DNA from: Notamacropus eugenii
Lineage: Eukaryota > Chordata > Mammalia > Diprotodontia > Macropodidae
Assembly: GCF_028372415.1 (NCBI RefSeq)
Contig: NC_092876.1
Location: forward strand, 63,640,885 to 63,704,884
Direction: 5' to 3'
DNA length: 64,000 nucleotides
The notes under the pieces were generated by a model that was not told where the DNA came from, did no database searches, and saw only the letters and a program-made list of their open reading frames with translations. Positions 29,990 to 41,010 of the stretch are shown in pieces. Numbering within the stretch: the first letter of the stretch is position 1; every line of letters starts with the position of its first letter. A program made the position numbers and the translations under genes.

Positions 29990-30125
29990 TTTCAGGGAGG
30001 CTTATGTAGGGTACTGAGAAATTAAGTCACTTGCCTGGGGTCATATGTGTCAGAGACAGCACTTGAACTCGGGTCTTCTTGCCTTCAAGGCCAGCTCACT
30101 ATTCACCATGCCTCTCTATTTAGCT
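29990..30125 (-). repeat. tRNA-derived SINE, 5' part
   Basis: 'aagtcacttgcctggggtca' and 'agcacttgaactcgggtctt' are the reversed B-box side. It lies in opposite orientation to the SINE at 29695. Confidence 0.7.
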
Positions 30126-30835
30126 CAGCTATCATCATTATTACTTATATTTTCAAGAATTCTGTTCTGAATTCTATCCAGGACCACATTTCAAACTGCC
30201 TGTTGGACAGCTCCCCCTGGATGCCCCATAGGCATCTCAGACACATTCCCAAATGAAACTTGTCTTTTCTCCTAAATCTATCCCTCCTTCAAACTTCCCA
30301 AACTTTCTCTCCTTCAAACACTCAGATGCCTAACCTCAGTTACCCTGTTTTTCCCTTCTCCCTTGCTCTCCTTATCCAATTTGTTACCAGTCGTGTTGCT
30401 TCTGTTTCATGACCTCTCTCATATCCTCTTCATTCCACTCACACAGTTTCAACCCTTTCTCACAGACTATATTAATGCTTGCCCAATTGGTTTTTCTGCT
30501 TGTGGTTTCTCTTCCCTCTCAACCATTCCCCATAGGACTCCCACAATAATCTTCCAAAGGCAATGTTGTCTGACCAAGTCATGCCTCTGTTCAAAGGCAG
30601 ACTCCCAATTGCCTCTAGAAGGAGATACAACATCCTCAGCCTAGCCTATGAGGCCTTTTACAATTGGGCTCCAATTTGTCATTTCCCACCTCATTTCACA
30701 TTATTTCCCTTTAGTGAACTAGACATTCCAGTCTACCTGAACTACTCACTGTTCTTCCTCTTCCATGAATTCGTACAAGCCATTCCTCCTGCCAGCGATT
30801 CATTCTCTCCTCATCTCGGCTGTTCATAACTCTTA

Positions 30836-31525
30836 TCTATTTTAAATTCTCATTTATTTTTTAAAAATTCAGTTAACAAGCATTCATGTTCCTTGTCTCC
30901 CATCTCCTCCCCCTTCCGCCAACCAGGTGGGTGGGAGGAACAACTGTTATAGCAAATATTCAGTCCAAGCAAAACTAATTTCTTCATTGGTCATGTCCAA
31001 TGTCCTAGTCTGACTAGGCTTCTTGAACCTGTCACCTCTTGCTTCTTCTTTAAAATCAAATTAACAAAACATTTATCTATTTAATTGATTGTTTTCATAA
31101 AACCAGCTCTTAGTTTTATTTAGTAGTTCAATAGTTTTCCTAATTTCAATTTTATTCATCTCTCCTTTGGTTTTTAGTATTTCTAATTTGGTATTCAATT
31201 GGGGATTTTCAATTTGTTCTTTTTCTAACTTTTTTAGTTGCATGCCCAATTCATTAATCTCCTCTTTCTCTATTTTATTCATGTAAGCATTCAGAGATGT
31301 AGAACTTTCCCTAAGAACCCCTTTCACTGCATCCCATACGTTTTGGTATGTTGTGCCTGTCCAGGGAGCAGGCTTCCTCCTCAGTCCTCTGGAATTGTGA
31401 TTGGTCGCTGCAGTGATCAGACTTCTTGCATCTTACAAATGATCAGACTTCTTGCATCTTCCAAAATGGTTTGTCTTTTAGATGCTCTTCATGTTATCTA
31501 AAAATTATTCTCCTGGCAGAACTTT
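30836..31525 (-). mobile_element. L1 3'UTR with an internal ORF2 piece
   Basis: Bases 30836-31045 and 31360-31525 are reversed L1 3'UTR ('ttaacaagcattcatgttcc', 'ggaattgtgattggtcgctg'). Between them, 31050-31352 is reversed ORF2 from the endonuclease-RT linker, reading KGVLRESSTSLNAYMNKIE and KTIELLNKTKSWFYENNQ. The order is not that of an intact L1. A 26-base tandem duplication starts at 31414 and 31440 ('tgatcagacttcttgcatct'). Confidence 0.8.
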
Positions 31526-31740
31526 TTGTTTTAAAGCTCTGCTTAGGTTTCACCTCTTCTGTGAAAATCTTCCCTGATCTGATCAGTTCTTAGTATTCTC
31601 TCCCTTCCCAAATTACTTTTTATTTGTCTAAGACCCAGCAGAAGGTAAAATCCTCAAGCACTGGGGCTGCTTCTCTTTCTCTTTGTAACCCCAGCATCCA
31701 TACTTTACTGGATTTAATGAATGACTGTTGAATCGAACAC

Positions 31741-32264
31741 TGAGTTCTTAGGTCCCTGCCAGCTCAGATCTCTGAAGATTCTGACAATCCTGGCCTCAGG
31801 GGGGAAGAGGGTGGGAGCTCTTTCAAATGACCAGAAGAGCAGAGTCTCTTAGGTACAAAGCACCAGCACACCCCCCCCCCCCCACACACACACACACAGA
31901 GCTCATCACTGTCTCCCTCCAGCTCCCTGGAGGACAAAAGCACAGAAGTTCCCTCATCTAAGAATAAAATGTTTCACCTCATTATTCCCCAGGGACAATT
32001 ATGGGGTGTTTGGGGGGTTGTGTGGCTGATTACTCTCTACCATTTCACAACTCCTGCATAACTTGAGGTTGCCATGGTAACATATTCCACAGGGGGAACT
32101 GATATTGTTCCCAGATCCACGTGGGAATCAGCAAGTGTTCCTTCAGGGAAACTCAAAGCCCTGTGGGGGTTGGGAATGAGGCTGCTGGGGACCCCTAGTC
32201 TGGGATCCCCATAATTCTTTAACCCCTCAAAACATCAGTACAAGAACCATTCAGAGTTCTGATA
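31741..32264. other. Repeat-poor stretch with an RFX-type motif
   Basis: It contains a C13 run with (CA)8 at 31871-31898. Further right is unrecognised sequence that carries the motif at 32068 and a CACGTG E-box about 50 bases on. Confidence 0.4.
32068..32081. promoter_or_regulatory. RFX X-box-like palindrome
   Basis: gttgccatggtaac fits both half-sites of the RFX X-box. 'ccacgtggg' lies about 47 bases to the right. Function unknown. Confidence 0.45.
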
Positions 32265-32710
32265 TCCTTCAGTGTCATTTTCTTTTACATTATTATGATC
32301 ATCAATAAAACTGTTCTCCTGGTTTTACTTACTCTGCCTTGCATCTAAGCCAGTCAACCTGCATGTATTAAATGGGCCAGGGGCTATGAGCATTTAAGCC
32401 ACTGGGTTTTATTTTTGCTCACCATCCTAAATGTTGGGGGGGAAATAAATGGACAAAAATAGGTCTTAAAGAGGCCATGTTCTTCCCATGTTTCTCCAAA
32501 TTTTTCATGTTTATTGTTTCTTAATGACACACTAACATCCCATCACATTCATATACTAACAATTTTTTTCAACCATTCTTCATCTATGGTCACCCACTTT
32601 GTTTCTTGTTCCTACTACCACAAAAAGTGATAAAGTCTTAAAGAACTCATGTTTTTCCTAGAAATTCTCCCTTTCTTTGAATTCTTAATGTGTTACCACC
32701 ACCACCACCC

Positions 32711-32711
<1 letters not shown>

Positions 32712-32762
<51 letters not shown>
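32712..32762. repeat. (CA)n microsatellite
   Basis: A perfect run of about 25 CA units, ending at the A-rich 3' side of the reversed SINE. Confidence 0.97.
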
Positions 32763-32764
<2 letters not shown>

Positions 32765-32766
<2 letters not shown>

Positions 32767-32995
32767 GGGAGTTATGTCTGACTCTCCATGACCCCATTTG
32801 GGGATTTCTTGGCAAAGATACTGAAATGGCTTGCCATTTCCTTCTCATTTTACAGATGAGGAAACTGAGCCAAACAGGGTAAAGTGACTTGCTCAGGGTC
32901 ACACAGCTCCTAAGTGTCCAGGGTCAGATTTGAACTCAGAAAAAGGAGTCTTCCTGACTCCAAGCCTGGCACTATGTTGCCACCTAGTGGGCCCT
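32765..32995 (-). repeat. tRNA-derived marsupial SINE (MAR1 type)
   Basis: 'ccccatttggggatttcttg', 'gcaaagatactgaaatggct' and 'tacagatgaggaaactgagc' come first, then 'agggtcacacagctcctaag' and 'cactatgttgccacctagtg'. Nearly full length, inside the old L1. Confidence 0.9.
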
Positions 32996-34289
32996 ATATT
33001 TACTCACACATATATGTATACATAAATACATTATAATTTGGAAGGCTAGATGACTCAGTGCCTTACTTCCACAATAGTGCTGCTGAAGTTTTTGCATATA
33101 TGCCCTAGTCTTTGCCCTCTTTGATGTATGTGGCCTGTCAAAGGGTACATACAGTTCAGTGACTTTTGTAGTAGAACTGCCAATCGATTAACCTTTCTGA
33201 ATTAATTCCAAAATGGTGGTAGTAACTCACAGCTTTTACCAGTGAGGCATTGTTGTGTCTCTCTTCCCAGAGTTCTTTAATATCAACCATTCTTGTGTTT
33301 AGTCACTATTGTCAAACTGATGAATATGAAGTCGGACTTTATTAGTAGAAATTTTGATCACTTTTCATATGGTTTTTGAGTTTGTATTTCTTTGGAAAAC
33401 TTCATATCCTTTGACAATCTATACATTGAGGAAGACACCCTGTTCTTATGTATTCATATCAATCAATGACTTGAATATTAGATCTTTAGCAAAGTTATTT
33501 TTTGCAGTGATTTTCCCCCCAATCAACAGCTTCTTTTTATTCCAATAGGATTGATTTTATGAGTGCAAAACCTTTTTAATTTTACACAATCAAGAGTCTA
33601 TTTCACCTTTTATTTCTTACCTCTATCCCTTATTTGCTCAAAAGAGCAAATAAGGGTTGGGTCAGTCATGAAAATCTTCCGCTAATTTTTTTTGTTATGT
33701 TTTATATTCTACAAGAGCCTATAATGATGTGGGAGGTTAGACTAAACCTAATTTCGGCCTAACTACTTGGTCTTTTCCCAAGCAATTCTTACAAATAAGG
33801 GAGCTCTTGTATTCTTACATTTATCCAAAAGTAGACTACTCTATCTGTTGCTTCTGGGTTGTGCTTACTTAGACTGTTCTGTTGATAAACTTTTCTATTT
33901 TTTAACCAATATCAAATAATTTCAGTAATTATTGATTTATAAAAGTTTGAGATCTGGTAATATTACACCCTCTTAATTTCTACTTTTATTTGTCTTCTCT
34001 CCCTTGAGATTGCTGATCTTGTGTTTCCCTAGGTAAATTCTATTATTTTGTCTAGTTCTAATTATGCTTGATTGACATGCCACTAAATCTGTAAATTAAG
34101 GTAGCCTAATTTTATCATATTAGTGTTAATCTAACCATGAATAATTATTATCTAAATCTTCATTTTCTTGATCACAACACCACTTTGGGCTCTGAAAGGA
34201 TGAGCTTTCACCTTATTTTGCCCAGAATCAGGATACTACAGCCATTTCCACCCATGGCTGTGATACATGGGTACCATCCCCCCTTTTGG

Positions 34290-34415
34290 CTTCCCTATGT
34301 GTTTCTTCCCCATTAGAAGGCAGGAACTTCTTACTTTGATTTCTACCCCTAGTACTTGGTACAGTCCCTGACATGGTAAGAGATTAATAAACACTTTATT
34401 ATTCATTCATTCATT
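34290..34415 (+). repeat. L2 3' end
   Basis: 'ccccattagaaggcaggaac' and 'cctagtacttggtacagtcc' close with 'agattaataaacactttatt' and (attc)n. Confidence 0.7.
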
Positions 34416-34419
34416 CATG

Positions 34420-35870
34420 TCATTGTGTATAGTTTTCCTTGTATGATTTATTTCATTCTTCATCAGTTCCTTCCTCTTCCCACATTTCTCTGATTTAGTC
34501 ATATTTACTATTTTTCCTGTGGCACAATAATATTCCATTACATTTATGTCTCATAATTTGTCTAGCTATTTGTCAATTAATGGGCACCAACTTTGTTCCT
34601 AGTCTTTGCTCCCAAAAGTGCTACTAAGAATACTTTAGTATATATGTGATCATCCTTTTTGTCCTTGACCTCCTTGGTGTCTAGCACTGAGTCCTATGGG
34701 TCAGAGGCTACGAGCATTTAAGTTACTTATTGGGTTTTACTTTTGCCCAATTCCAAATTGTTTTCCAGAATTACTGGACCAATCCATAGCTACAGCAATC
34801 GTACCTGTCTTTACACAACCTATCCAACATTCACTACCTCTCTATTTTTTTAACTTTGCCAGTTTACTGAGTGTGACATGAAACCTCGGGGCTGTTTTAA
34901 CTTACATTTTTCTTTTTTTTTTTTTAATTTTTTTTTTATTTTTTAAATTTTTTTATTTTTTTAATGTTTAACAATCACTGCCATACAATTGCGATTTTAT
35001 CCCTCCCCACCCACCCCCCACTACCTCCCTCCCTCCCCACGACTGCATACAATTCTGTATAGATTCTACATATACTTTCCTATTGAGTATATTTTCACTA
35101 TAGTCATGCTGTGTAGTCAGACTAAGATAAATGAAAGAATCTGTATAACAAATCAGAACATGATACACAAACAGATACACATACACAAACATGATCTGCT
35201 ACATTATGTGAGTGACTTCCATATTTCTCTCTCTGAGTGTGGAAGGCATTTTGCCTTGAGGTCCACCATTGGGATTTTTTTTTTTTTTCAGAAGTTCTTG
35301 TGTTATTACAAAAATCTAAGTCTACCAGAAAAAACTCTCACACACTGTGGTCGTTGCTGTGCTAACTTACATTTTTCTTACTTTCAGAGATTGGGAACCA
35401 TCTTTCCTATAGTTCTTATTAGTTGGAAGTACTTGGAAAATTTCAAATTCATTGAACACATATATGATGAGGAATTGTTCTTGGTCTTAAAACACTTGTG
35501 TTATCCCTTACATATCATCAATATCAGACCTTTATTAGAGAGTGTTCAAGCAAAATGTTTTTCCAATTACTATCATCTTTTATATTTAGACTGAGTCTCC
35601 ATTTGGATAATGTTGTGCTATACATCATAAGATGCTGATCTGAACTTGCCTTTTACAAAACCAATTTCTCATTTTCCTAGCAGATCTTATTGAATAGGGA
35701 GTCCTAAAAGGTTTATGTTTTGGGGTTTACCAAATACTGGGCTGATGAAACTATTTTTGATTCTTGTTGAACAAGACTATCCTACTCTATTTCTGTAGAG
35801 TATTCTAGTATTTATATATGTCCTTAGCGTGTCTTGGTAATTTGACCCACAACTATGAATCCTGAGGTTA
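34420..35870 (-). mobile_element. Old L1, reversed, holding a younger L1 tail
   Basis: 'gcacaataatattccattac', 'ctatttgtcaattaatgggc', 'ccaaattgttttccagaatt' and 'tttactgagtgtgacatgaa' are reversed ORF2 end. It resumes after 35379 with 'agagattgggaaccatcttt' and 'tttattagagagtgttcaag', and fades by about 35870. Confidence 0.65.
34915..35362 (-). mobile_element. Younger L1 3'UTR insertion
   Basis: A 5'-truncated L1 of about 450 bases. The left end is a long reversed poly(A) (T-rich 34915-34965). The rest is 3'UTR ('cactgccatacaattgcgat', 'gtccaccattgggatttttt', 'ctcacacactgtggtcgttg'). A 17-base target duplication 'taacttacatttttctt' lies at 34898-34914 and 35363-35379 with no differences. 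The intact duplication and long tail make it the youngest-looking L1 here. Confidence 0.9.
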
Positions 35871-35979
35871 TTTTTAATCGAATTTCTTTTTCTATCTCTT
35901 CTTTTTTTTTTAAAGGGCATGAAGTTTGATGACTTTTGTGATTAGACTATTCTTTCCGAAACATAACAGTAAAAGAGGA

Positions 35980-36130
35980 AAATGAATCCCCAGTTCTTTT
36001 ACTTATTAGCTACATGACCTCCTTTCAGAGGCAGTTTCCTCATCTGTAAAATGGGCATACCACTTGCACTACTTCCATTATAGGATTGATAAGGGATATG
36101 AGAATGCTCAGCAGGAATGATTTTATTCTT
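35980..36130 (+). repeat. MIR-type SINE
   Basis: 'attagctacatgacctcctt', 'gcagtttcctcatctgtaaa' and 'cattataggattgataaggg' identify it. Confidence 0.7.
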
Positions 36131-36234
36131 TGTCTTTTTATGGTTTACTATAGTGCACATAGCAGACAATAAATGTCTGTTGAATTTAAATTTAGATGTT
36201 CTATTACTAGAAATCCATTGTGCCCAAACCTCCC

Positions 36235-36400
36235 TTAGCTCAAATCTTCCATTCCTATCTAGCTTTTAATGGTAGGTCTTGAATTTAAGTCCCACTTCTA
36301 TTACTATCTGAGTGATTCAACAGACTATTTCACCTTCCTAAGCTCTAGTTTCTTTAAAACGATGGGGCTGTGCTAGTTTTGTGTGGTCTCCTCCACTTGT
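36235..36400 (+). repeat. MIR SINE
   Basis: 'ggtcttgaatttaagtccca', 'gagtgattcaacagactatt' and 'gctctagtttctttaaaacg' identify it. Diverged. Confidence 0.6.
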
Positions 36401-36454
36401 AAATTCAGTGACTTAAACTGTTCTCTCAACATTAAAAGCTGGTAGCCATCTTCA

Positions 36455-36525
36455 ATGACTCACCGACCTTCACATTCTAGGTCCAATCTGTCACCAAGCC
36501 ATGTCAATTGTCCCTTTAGACAGAG
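36455..36525 (+). repeat. L2 ORF fragment
   Basis: 'catcttcaatgactcaccga' and 'ggtccaatctgtcaccaagc' are L2 ORF text, collinear with the L2 at 37000. Confidence 0.55.
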
Positions 36526-36539
36526 CTTTTTGTGTGTCC

Positions 36540-36712
36540 TGGACTTCTAGAGCAGTTGGTCAAGCCTATGGACCCCTTCTCAGAATGAAGTTGTAAAATG
36601 AAGAAAAAAAATGTATAGGATTACAAAGGAAACTAATTCGATCAAAATACAGTATTGAAATATTTGTAAAACAAGTTCATGGACCCCAGGTTAAGAATCC
36701 CTGCTAGCAGTT
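36540..36712 (+). mobile_element. hAT-type MITE
   Basis: 'agcctatggaccccttctca', 'ataggattacaaaggaaact' and 'ttcatggaccccaggttaag' match a widespread mammalian family whose ends read 'caggggttcttaacc'. It is inserted within the L2 run. Confidence 0.75.
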
Positions 36713-36859
36713 CTGCGTAGGGTCATCCCTTCATCTCCATTCCCTCCATAACACTCCATAATGTGTGTTTAGTTGAGAGGCAAATTTCAACCATGTAAGA
36801 GAAAAATCTCCCTAATGAGAGTTGCTGCAAGTAAAATGAATGAGTTCACTCAGGAAGTG

Positions 36860-36950
36860 ATGAGTTCCAGTTCAATACAAAACAAAAAAAAAATCCATTA
36901 AATGTATACTATGAGCAAGGTGCTGTGGACACAAAGAAAACAAAGTCGAC
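36860..36950 (-). repeat. L2/MIR3 3' fragment
   Basis: 'aatccattaaatgtatacta' and 'aaggtgctgtggacacaaag' form the reversed terminus. Confidence 0.5.
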
Positions 36951-36999
36951 AAAATGGAGATTTATCTTCCAGTAGATGTAGAACCTGTCAGGAATGACA

Positions 37000-37802
37000 G
37001 AAATGTTTCTAAAACAAGTCTGATCATGCCACCCCCACCTTACTCAATAAACTCTGGTGGCTGTTACCTTCAGAATCAATATAAAGTTCTCCATTTGGCA
37101 TTGAAAGATCTTCACAACCTGCCTCCTGCCAATTTTCCTGTCTTCGTACACAATGCAGCAACGCTCATCTATTCAACAGGAAATGCTCTGTGCCTTTGCT
37201 ATCTCCAATTCCTGGAATGCTCTTCCTACCCAACTCGGAATCTTAGTTTCTCTGCCTACCTTCAAAATTCAGTTCGAATTCCTCCTTTTCTGGTCCCCCG
37301 CAGTTATAAGAACTATTTTCCATTTCCTCAGTATATATCTTACAGGTAACCAGTTATTTGTTAGATATCATGTTAGAATGAGTGCCTTAAGCACAGAGAC
37401 TGTGTGTATCGCTGGTGCCTAGTACTGTGCCTGGCACACACTGATTAAGTGAAACCCATACATCTTTAAAGCAAATGTCGGTCTCCCCTGTATTATATTA
37501 ATAATGAACATCATTATGTGTGTACTAGCCCTCTCTCCTCCCCTTCCCCATTCTTCCTGGTTCTTTGCAAGTCTCAGCTAAAATCCCAAGCAAGAAGCCT
37601 TTCCAAATTCCCCTTCATGCTAATAACTTCTGAGATCATCTCCAATTTATCTTGTCCATATTTTGCTTATAAACATAGTTGCCTGCATGTTTCCTCCCCC
37701 ATTAGACTGTGCATTTCTTGAGAGTAGGAACCGGCTTTTGTCTTTATATCCCCAGTACTTAGCACCTTGTCCAGCAAATAATAGCTGCTTGTTGACTTAA
37801 CA
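37000..37802 (+). mobile_element. LINE L2 3' ends (two in a row)
   Basis: The first, 37000-37450: 'ctgatcatgccacccccacc', 'caataaactctggtggctgt', 'aattcctggaatgctcttcc', 'tgcctagtactgtgcctggc'. The second, 37555-37802: 'caagcaagaagcctttccaa', 'cccattagactgtgcatttc', 'taatagctgcttgttgactt'. Open frames on the plus strand here are L2 relics. Confidence 0.8.
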
Positions 37803-38139
37803 CTTGTATTATGTCTCAGGATCTCCAGAGAAACCCTTCTGAAATGTAAGAAATTGTGAGACAAGACTTTGGGGGAATCAAGATAATGGTCACAGGGAGG
37901 GACTGGGTTCATTCTTTTGGTTCCAGAAAGCAAAACTTGACACAGCAGGTGCGAACTCAAGAGGCAAAACCTGACCTTGATGTTTCGGGGATCCCTCCAA
38001 TTCCTTATAATTTGAAACTCATAACTGACAGCTGTCCCAATGGAATGAAATTGTGAGCTCTTCTCACCAAAGGTCTTCAAGCACCGGATGACTACATGGT
38101 AAGTATGCTGTACTCTGCTTTTGGGCATTGGATAGGATC

Positions 38140-38260
38140 AGAAGAGTTGATGGCACCAACTACCAAAGCACCATTGCAAATACTAATTTGCAAAGTTCTT
38201 TACAAATGTCATTTCATCCTTGCAACCCTGGGATATGGGTGCTATTATAATCCCTATTTT
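38140..38260 (-). repeat. MIR-type SINE fragment
   Basis: 'gcaaagttctttacaaatgt' and 'ccttgcaaccctgggatatg' are the reversed CORE/tail part. Confidence 0.65.
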
Positions 38261-38789
38261 ATATGCAACCCCTGTCCCAAAGCCCCTTGGTATGGGACTC
38301 TCTCTTCAGTGGGGGAGATGAATGCCCTACCCTTCATAAGGGGTGGGGCAGAGTTAGTGAGACCAGTTTTCTTGGAGACTCCCAAGTAGTTTTGGATACT
38401 TCTGGCTTCCAGCTTTAAGACAGAAAATGGATAAGGTTAAGTCCACTTTACATTGCTGAAGGAAAAAACTCTAGGAAGACATGACAAGAGAGGATATATA
38501 TAGATAGATGTGTGTATATACATTTAATGTGTATATTTATATGTGTGTGTGTGTGTATATATATATATATTCTCATAGGTATACCATCTCTGATTACTTT
38601 TGCTACTGATTTAGATAAAGGGGTTTCTTTGGTATACACTGACTGTGTATTCATTGTGGAATTGATACGTGGTGAAAAAGGGGTCAAGTCTTTGATAGAG
38701 ATCTCAGGGTCCTGCTTCCCCCAAATAATGACACAGCAATCAGAAGTTAGATTGAATCTGATCATATCTTCTAGTTGAATATTTAAGGC
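38261..38789. other. Unassigned, with a TG/TA tract
   Basis: The TG/TA microsatellite covers 38511-38571 ('atgtgtgtgtgtgtgtatat'). The flanks are unrecognised. Confidence 0.5.
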
Positions 38790-38960
38790 AGCAGACAGTC
38801 AGACATTTAACCTAGAAGGGACCTAAGGAGTCTATTGCAACTAGATAACAGATAAGGAAACTGATATCCAGCAGGTGGTAAGGTACAATGAGGACCTTGG
38901 TCCTCAATCCAGTGTTCTTTCCAGATGATCCTGGACTCCTCCATTCCTGAACCTGTCTAC
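38790..38960 (-). repeat. MIR SINE
   Basis: 'aacctagaagggacctaagg', 'ataacagataaggaaactga' and 'caatccagtgttctttccag' are in reversed order. Confidence 0.8.
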
Positions 38961-39539
38961 CGTGTTTAGAGTACACCACTTATACAGTCTATACTACTCA
39001 TGTAAGCATCGATCTTTGTAACATCAAGCGAAACTGAGGCAGACCATGGAATGTTGTGTGGATTGAAGGGTGTCACAGACAAGAATCCCAAAGGATGGAC
39101 GGGTATGGGAGTGGTGAAGAAACGTCAACAATGGGGATATGCACAGATACATTCAAGTGTCTGACATGGCTTGGGAATCATTTCCCTCAAGGTACTCATG
39201 CTGCCATTTTAAGGACTTTAAGATCAGTTAATGGGTTTGTTTTTCTCTTTTCTCTGTGTCTGTGTTGCGGCGAGGAAGGGGAGAGGTGAGAGGGAAGAAA
39301 GATAAATACTTAATGGGAAAATAACTTTAATTTCAGAAAACTGGGGGAGAAAAGAAACATTAAAAAATGCAAGACATCTTAGCTTTGCATTTGCTTTAAG
39401 TATAGAGTATAAGCTTGGTAGGTTCACTCAGTCCCAGCCCATATTTGAAATTAATCTCATTTGTAGGCTATTATAGAGGGAATATGGTCTGAACTGTGTT
39501 AGCAGAGCTCAGGACTCAGAACTGCCTAGACAGACTTTA
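38961..39539. other. Unassigned sequence
   Basis: No repeat family recognised. Reads as unique DNA without an exon-like frame. Confidence 0.4.
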
Positions 39540-39745
39540 GAAGCAGTCAGATGGTGCAGAGAATCCACTAGCCCTGGAGTCAGGAGGACCCAAGTTCAAA
39601 TCTGGTCTCAGATACTCACAAGCTGGGCAAGTCACTTAACTAACCTTGTTTACCTCAGTTTTCCCCATCTATAAAATAATATGGAGATGGAAATGGCAAA
39701 CTACTCCAGCATCTTTGCTAAGAAAACCCCAAATGAGGTCACTCC
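39540..39745 (+). repeat. tRNA-derived marsupial SINE (MAR1 type)
   Basis: 'ctagccctggagtcaggagg', 'aagttcaaatctggtctcag', 'gagatggaaatggcaaacta' and 'gctaagaaaaccccaaatga' identify it. Confidence 0.9.
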
Positions 39746-40323
39746 CTGTTAATCAACTAAACAAGGGTTTATTTAGCAGAGACTGAATAAGCAAAGTAAA
39801 GAGCTGATTAAAAGAAACTAGTCAACAAATGAGAAGACTTTTATTATGTTTCATTTTTGGAATGACCCTGCATGCTGTGCCCCCACCCCACTGATACCAA
39901 GAATATAACATGATGTCACAGTAAGACTATTAGACTTCTGAGTGCAAGATGTGGGATCACCACATGGTGCTGCCGTTCCTGGGCCAGAGGACCTCAGCTG
40001 AGATACCTCTTGGGGTTTGTTTCCCCATCCATAGTTCAAGGAGACAAATCTTCCTGCTGACAAAAATCAATGAATGGGGGGAGGGAGGGGGCACGGTGAA
40101 TAAAATAAAGGATAATAAAGGACCCCAATTTTAAGCTCACTCATGGTGATGAAAAAGCAAGCAGTGGGAAACATACCCCAAAGGTAAGACATTTCATCTT
40201 CACCAGCTACTCTCCAGATACCCACCCCAAGATCTCTCCCCTTCCTAGCCCTAGGGAGGCTCTCTTCATCTGGTCCAAAGGCATCATGTATTTTCACTTT
40301 TTAGGAACTTCCTCCTCTAAATC
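39746..40323. other. Unassigned sequence
   Basis: No repeat recognised. Purine-rich at 40075-40115. Confidence 0.4.
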
Positions 40324-40728
40324 CAGAGACAGCTAGGTGGTACAGGGGAGAGCCTGTTAGACTTGGCAGTCAGGATAACCTGAGTTTGAATCCTGCCCCG
40401 TTCTACTTACTAGCCATTTGAAAATCTAATTAGGTATTTCTAAAATGCTTACCCTATGATACTGCATTTTAATCTTTGGCTTGCATCATCATTTACCTGT
40501 ACACTTCTATGTTCTTTCACCAAAGTGGCACCATTGGGCACAGAGCACCGGGCCTGAAGTCAGGAATCCAGCCTCACTTGCTGTGTGCTGGGCAGGTCCC
40601 TTAAGCACTGTTTGCCCCAGCTTCCTCATTTGTAAAATGGAAATCATAACAGGATCTACCTCCCAGTGTTACTGTTTGTAAAAGTGCCTAGCACAATGCA
40701 GGTTCTCTATAGATGACATTATTTATTC
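40324..40728 (+). repeat. Two tRNA-derived SINEs in tandem
   Basis: 40324-40420 has only a head ('agacagctaggtggtacagg', 'gagtttgaatcctgcc'). 40525-40728 is longer ('ttgggcacagagcaccgggc', 'cttcctcatttgtaaaatgg', 'ggatctacctcccagtgtta'). Confidence 0.75.
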
Positions 40729-40737
40729 TTTCCCACT

Positions 40738-41010
40738 AGGCTATAAGCTTCCTCATTTTACACTTTTATCCCACCCACCCAGCACCTCAGATTTTGCAGA
40801 GGACAGGCCCTGAATTGGCCACTAGCTTTCAGGGACCTCAGAGATCAAGTCCAACTACTTTCTTTCACAGCTAAAAAAAAGTCAACATCCAGAGCAGGAA
40901 CTTGCTTCAGTTTTGTTCAGTCAGCTGGTGACAGCCCTGGGACTGGAATTCAAGCCTTCCGCCTGAACAGGTCAGGTCATCTTCTACTACATCATGCCTC
41001 ACCCCCACTG
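40738..41010. repeat. L2 tail then reversed MIR
   Basis: 40738-40805 is a forward L2 end ('ctaggctataagcttcctca'). 40820-41010 is reversed MIR ('gggacctcagagatcaagtc', 'tggaattcaagccttccgcc'). Confidence 0.65.

Larger units (their letters stand above)
29395..31740 (+). mobile_element. LINE L2, forward, split by three later insertions
   Basis: Collinear L2 pieces are 29395-29690 ('ggacactgtctatcattctc', 'ctcctggttccctgtctcct'), 30130-30836 ('gaccaagtcatgcctctgtt', 'caattgcctctagaaggaga', 'ccattcctcctgccagcgat') and 31528-31740 ('aggtttcacctcttctgtga', 'taaccccagcatccatactt'). Gaps hold a forward SINE (29695-29830), a reversed SINE (29990-30125) and reversed L1 (30836-31525). Confidence 0.75.
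32265..34180 (-). mobile_element. Old L1, reversed 3'UTR and ORF2
   Basis: 'aaactgttctcctggtttta' (3'UTR), 'aacatcccatcacattcata' and 'agtgctgctgaagtttttgc' (ORF2 end) lead the order. 'aaaacctttttaattttaca' and 'attgatttataaaagtttga' follow further into ORF2. The copy is badly diverged. It is interrupted by about 130 bases at 32346-32480 and by a SINE at 32765. Confidence 0.65.

Noticed and set aside
34989-35594. 201-codon open frame, the longest in the window
   Set aside because: It reads the antisense of an L1 3'UTR and crosses the insertion joint at 35362 into an older L1.
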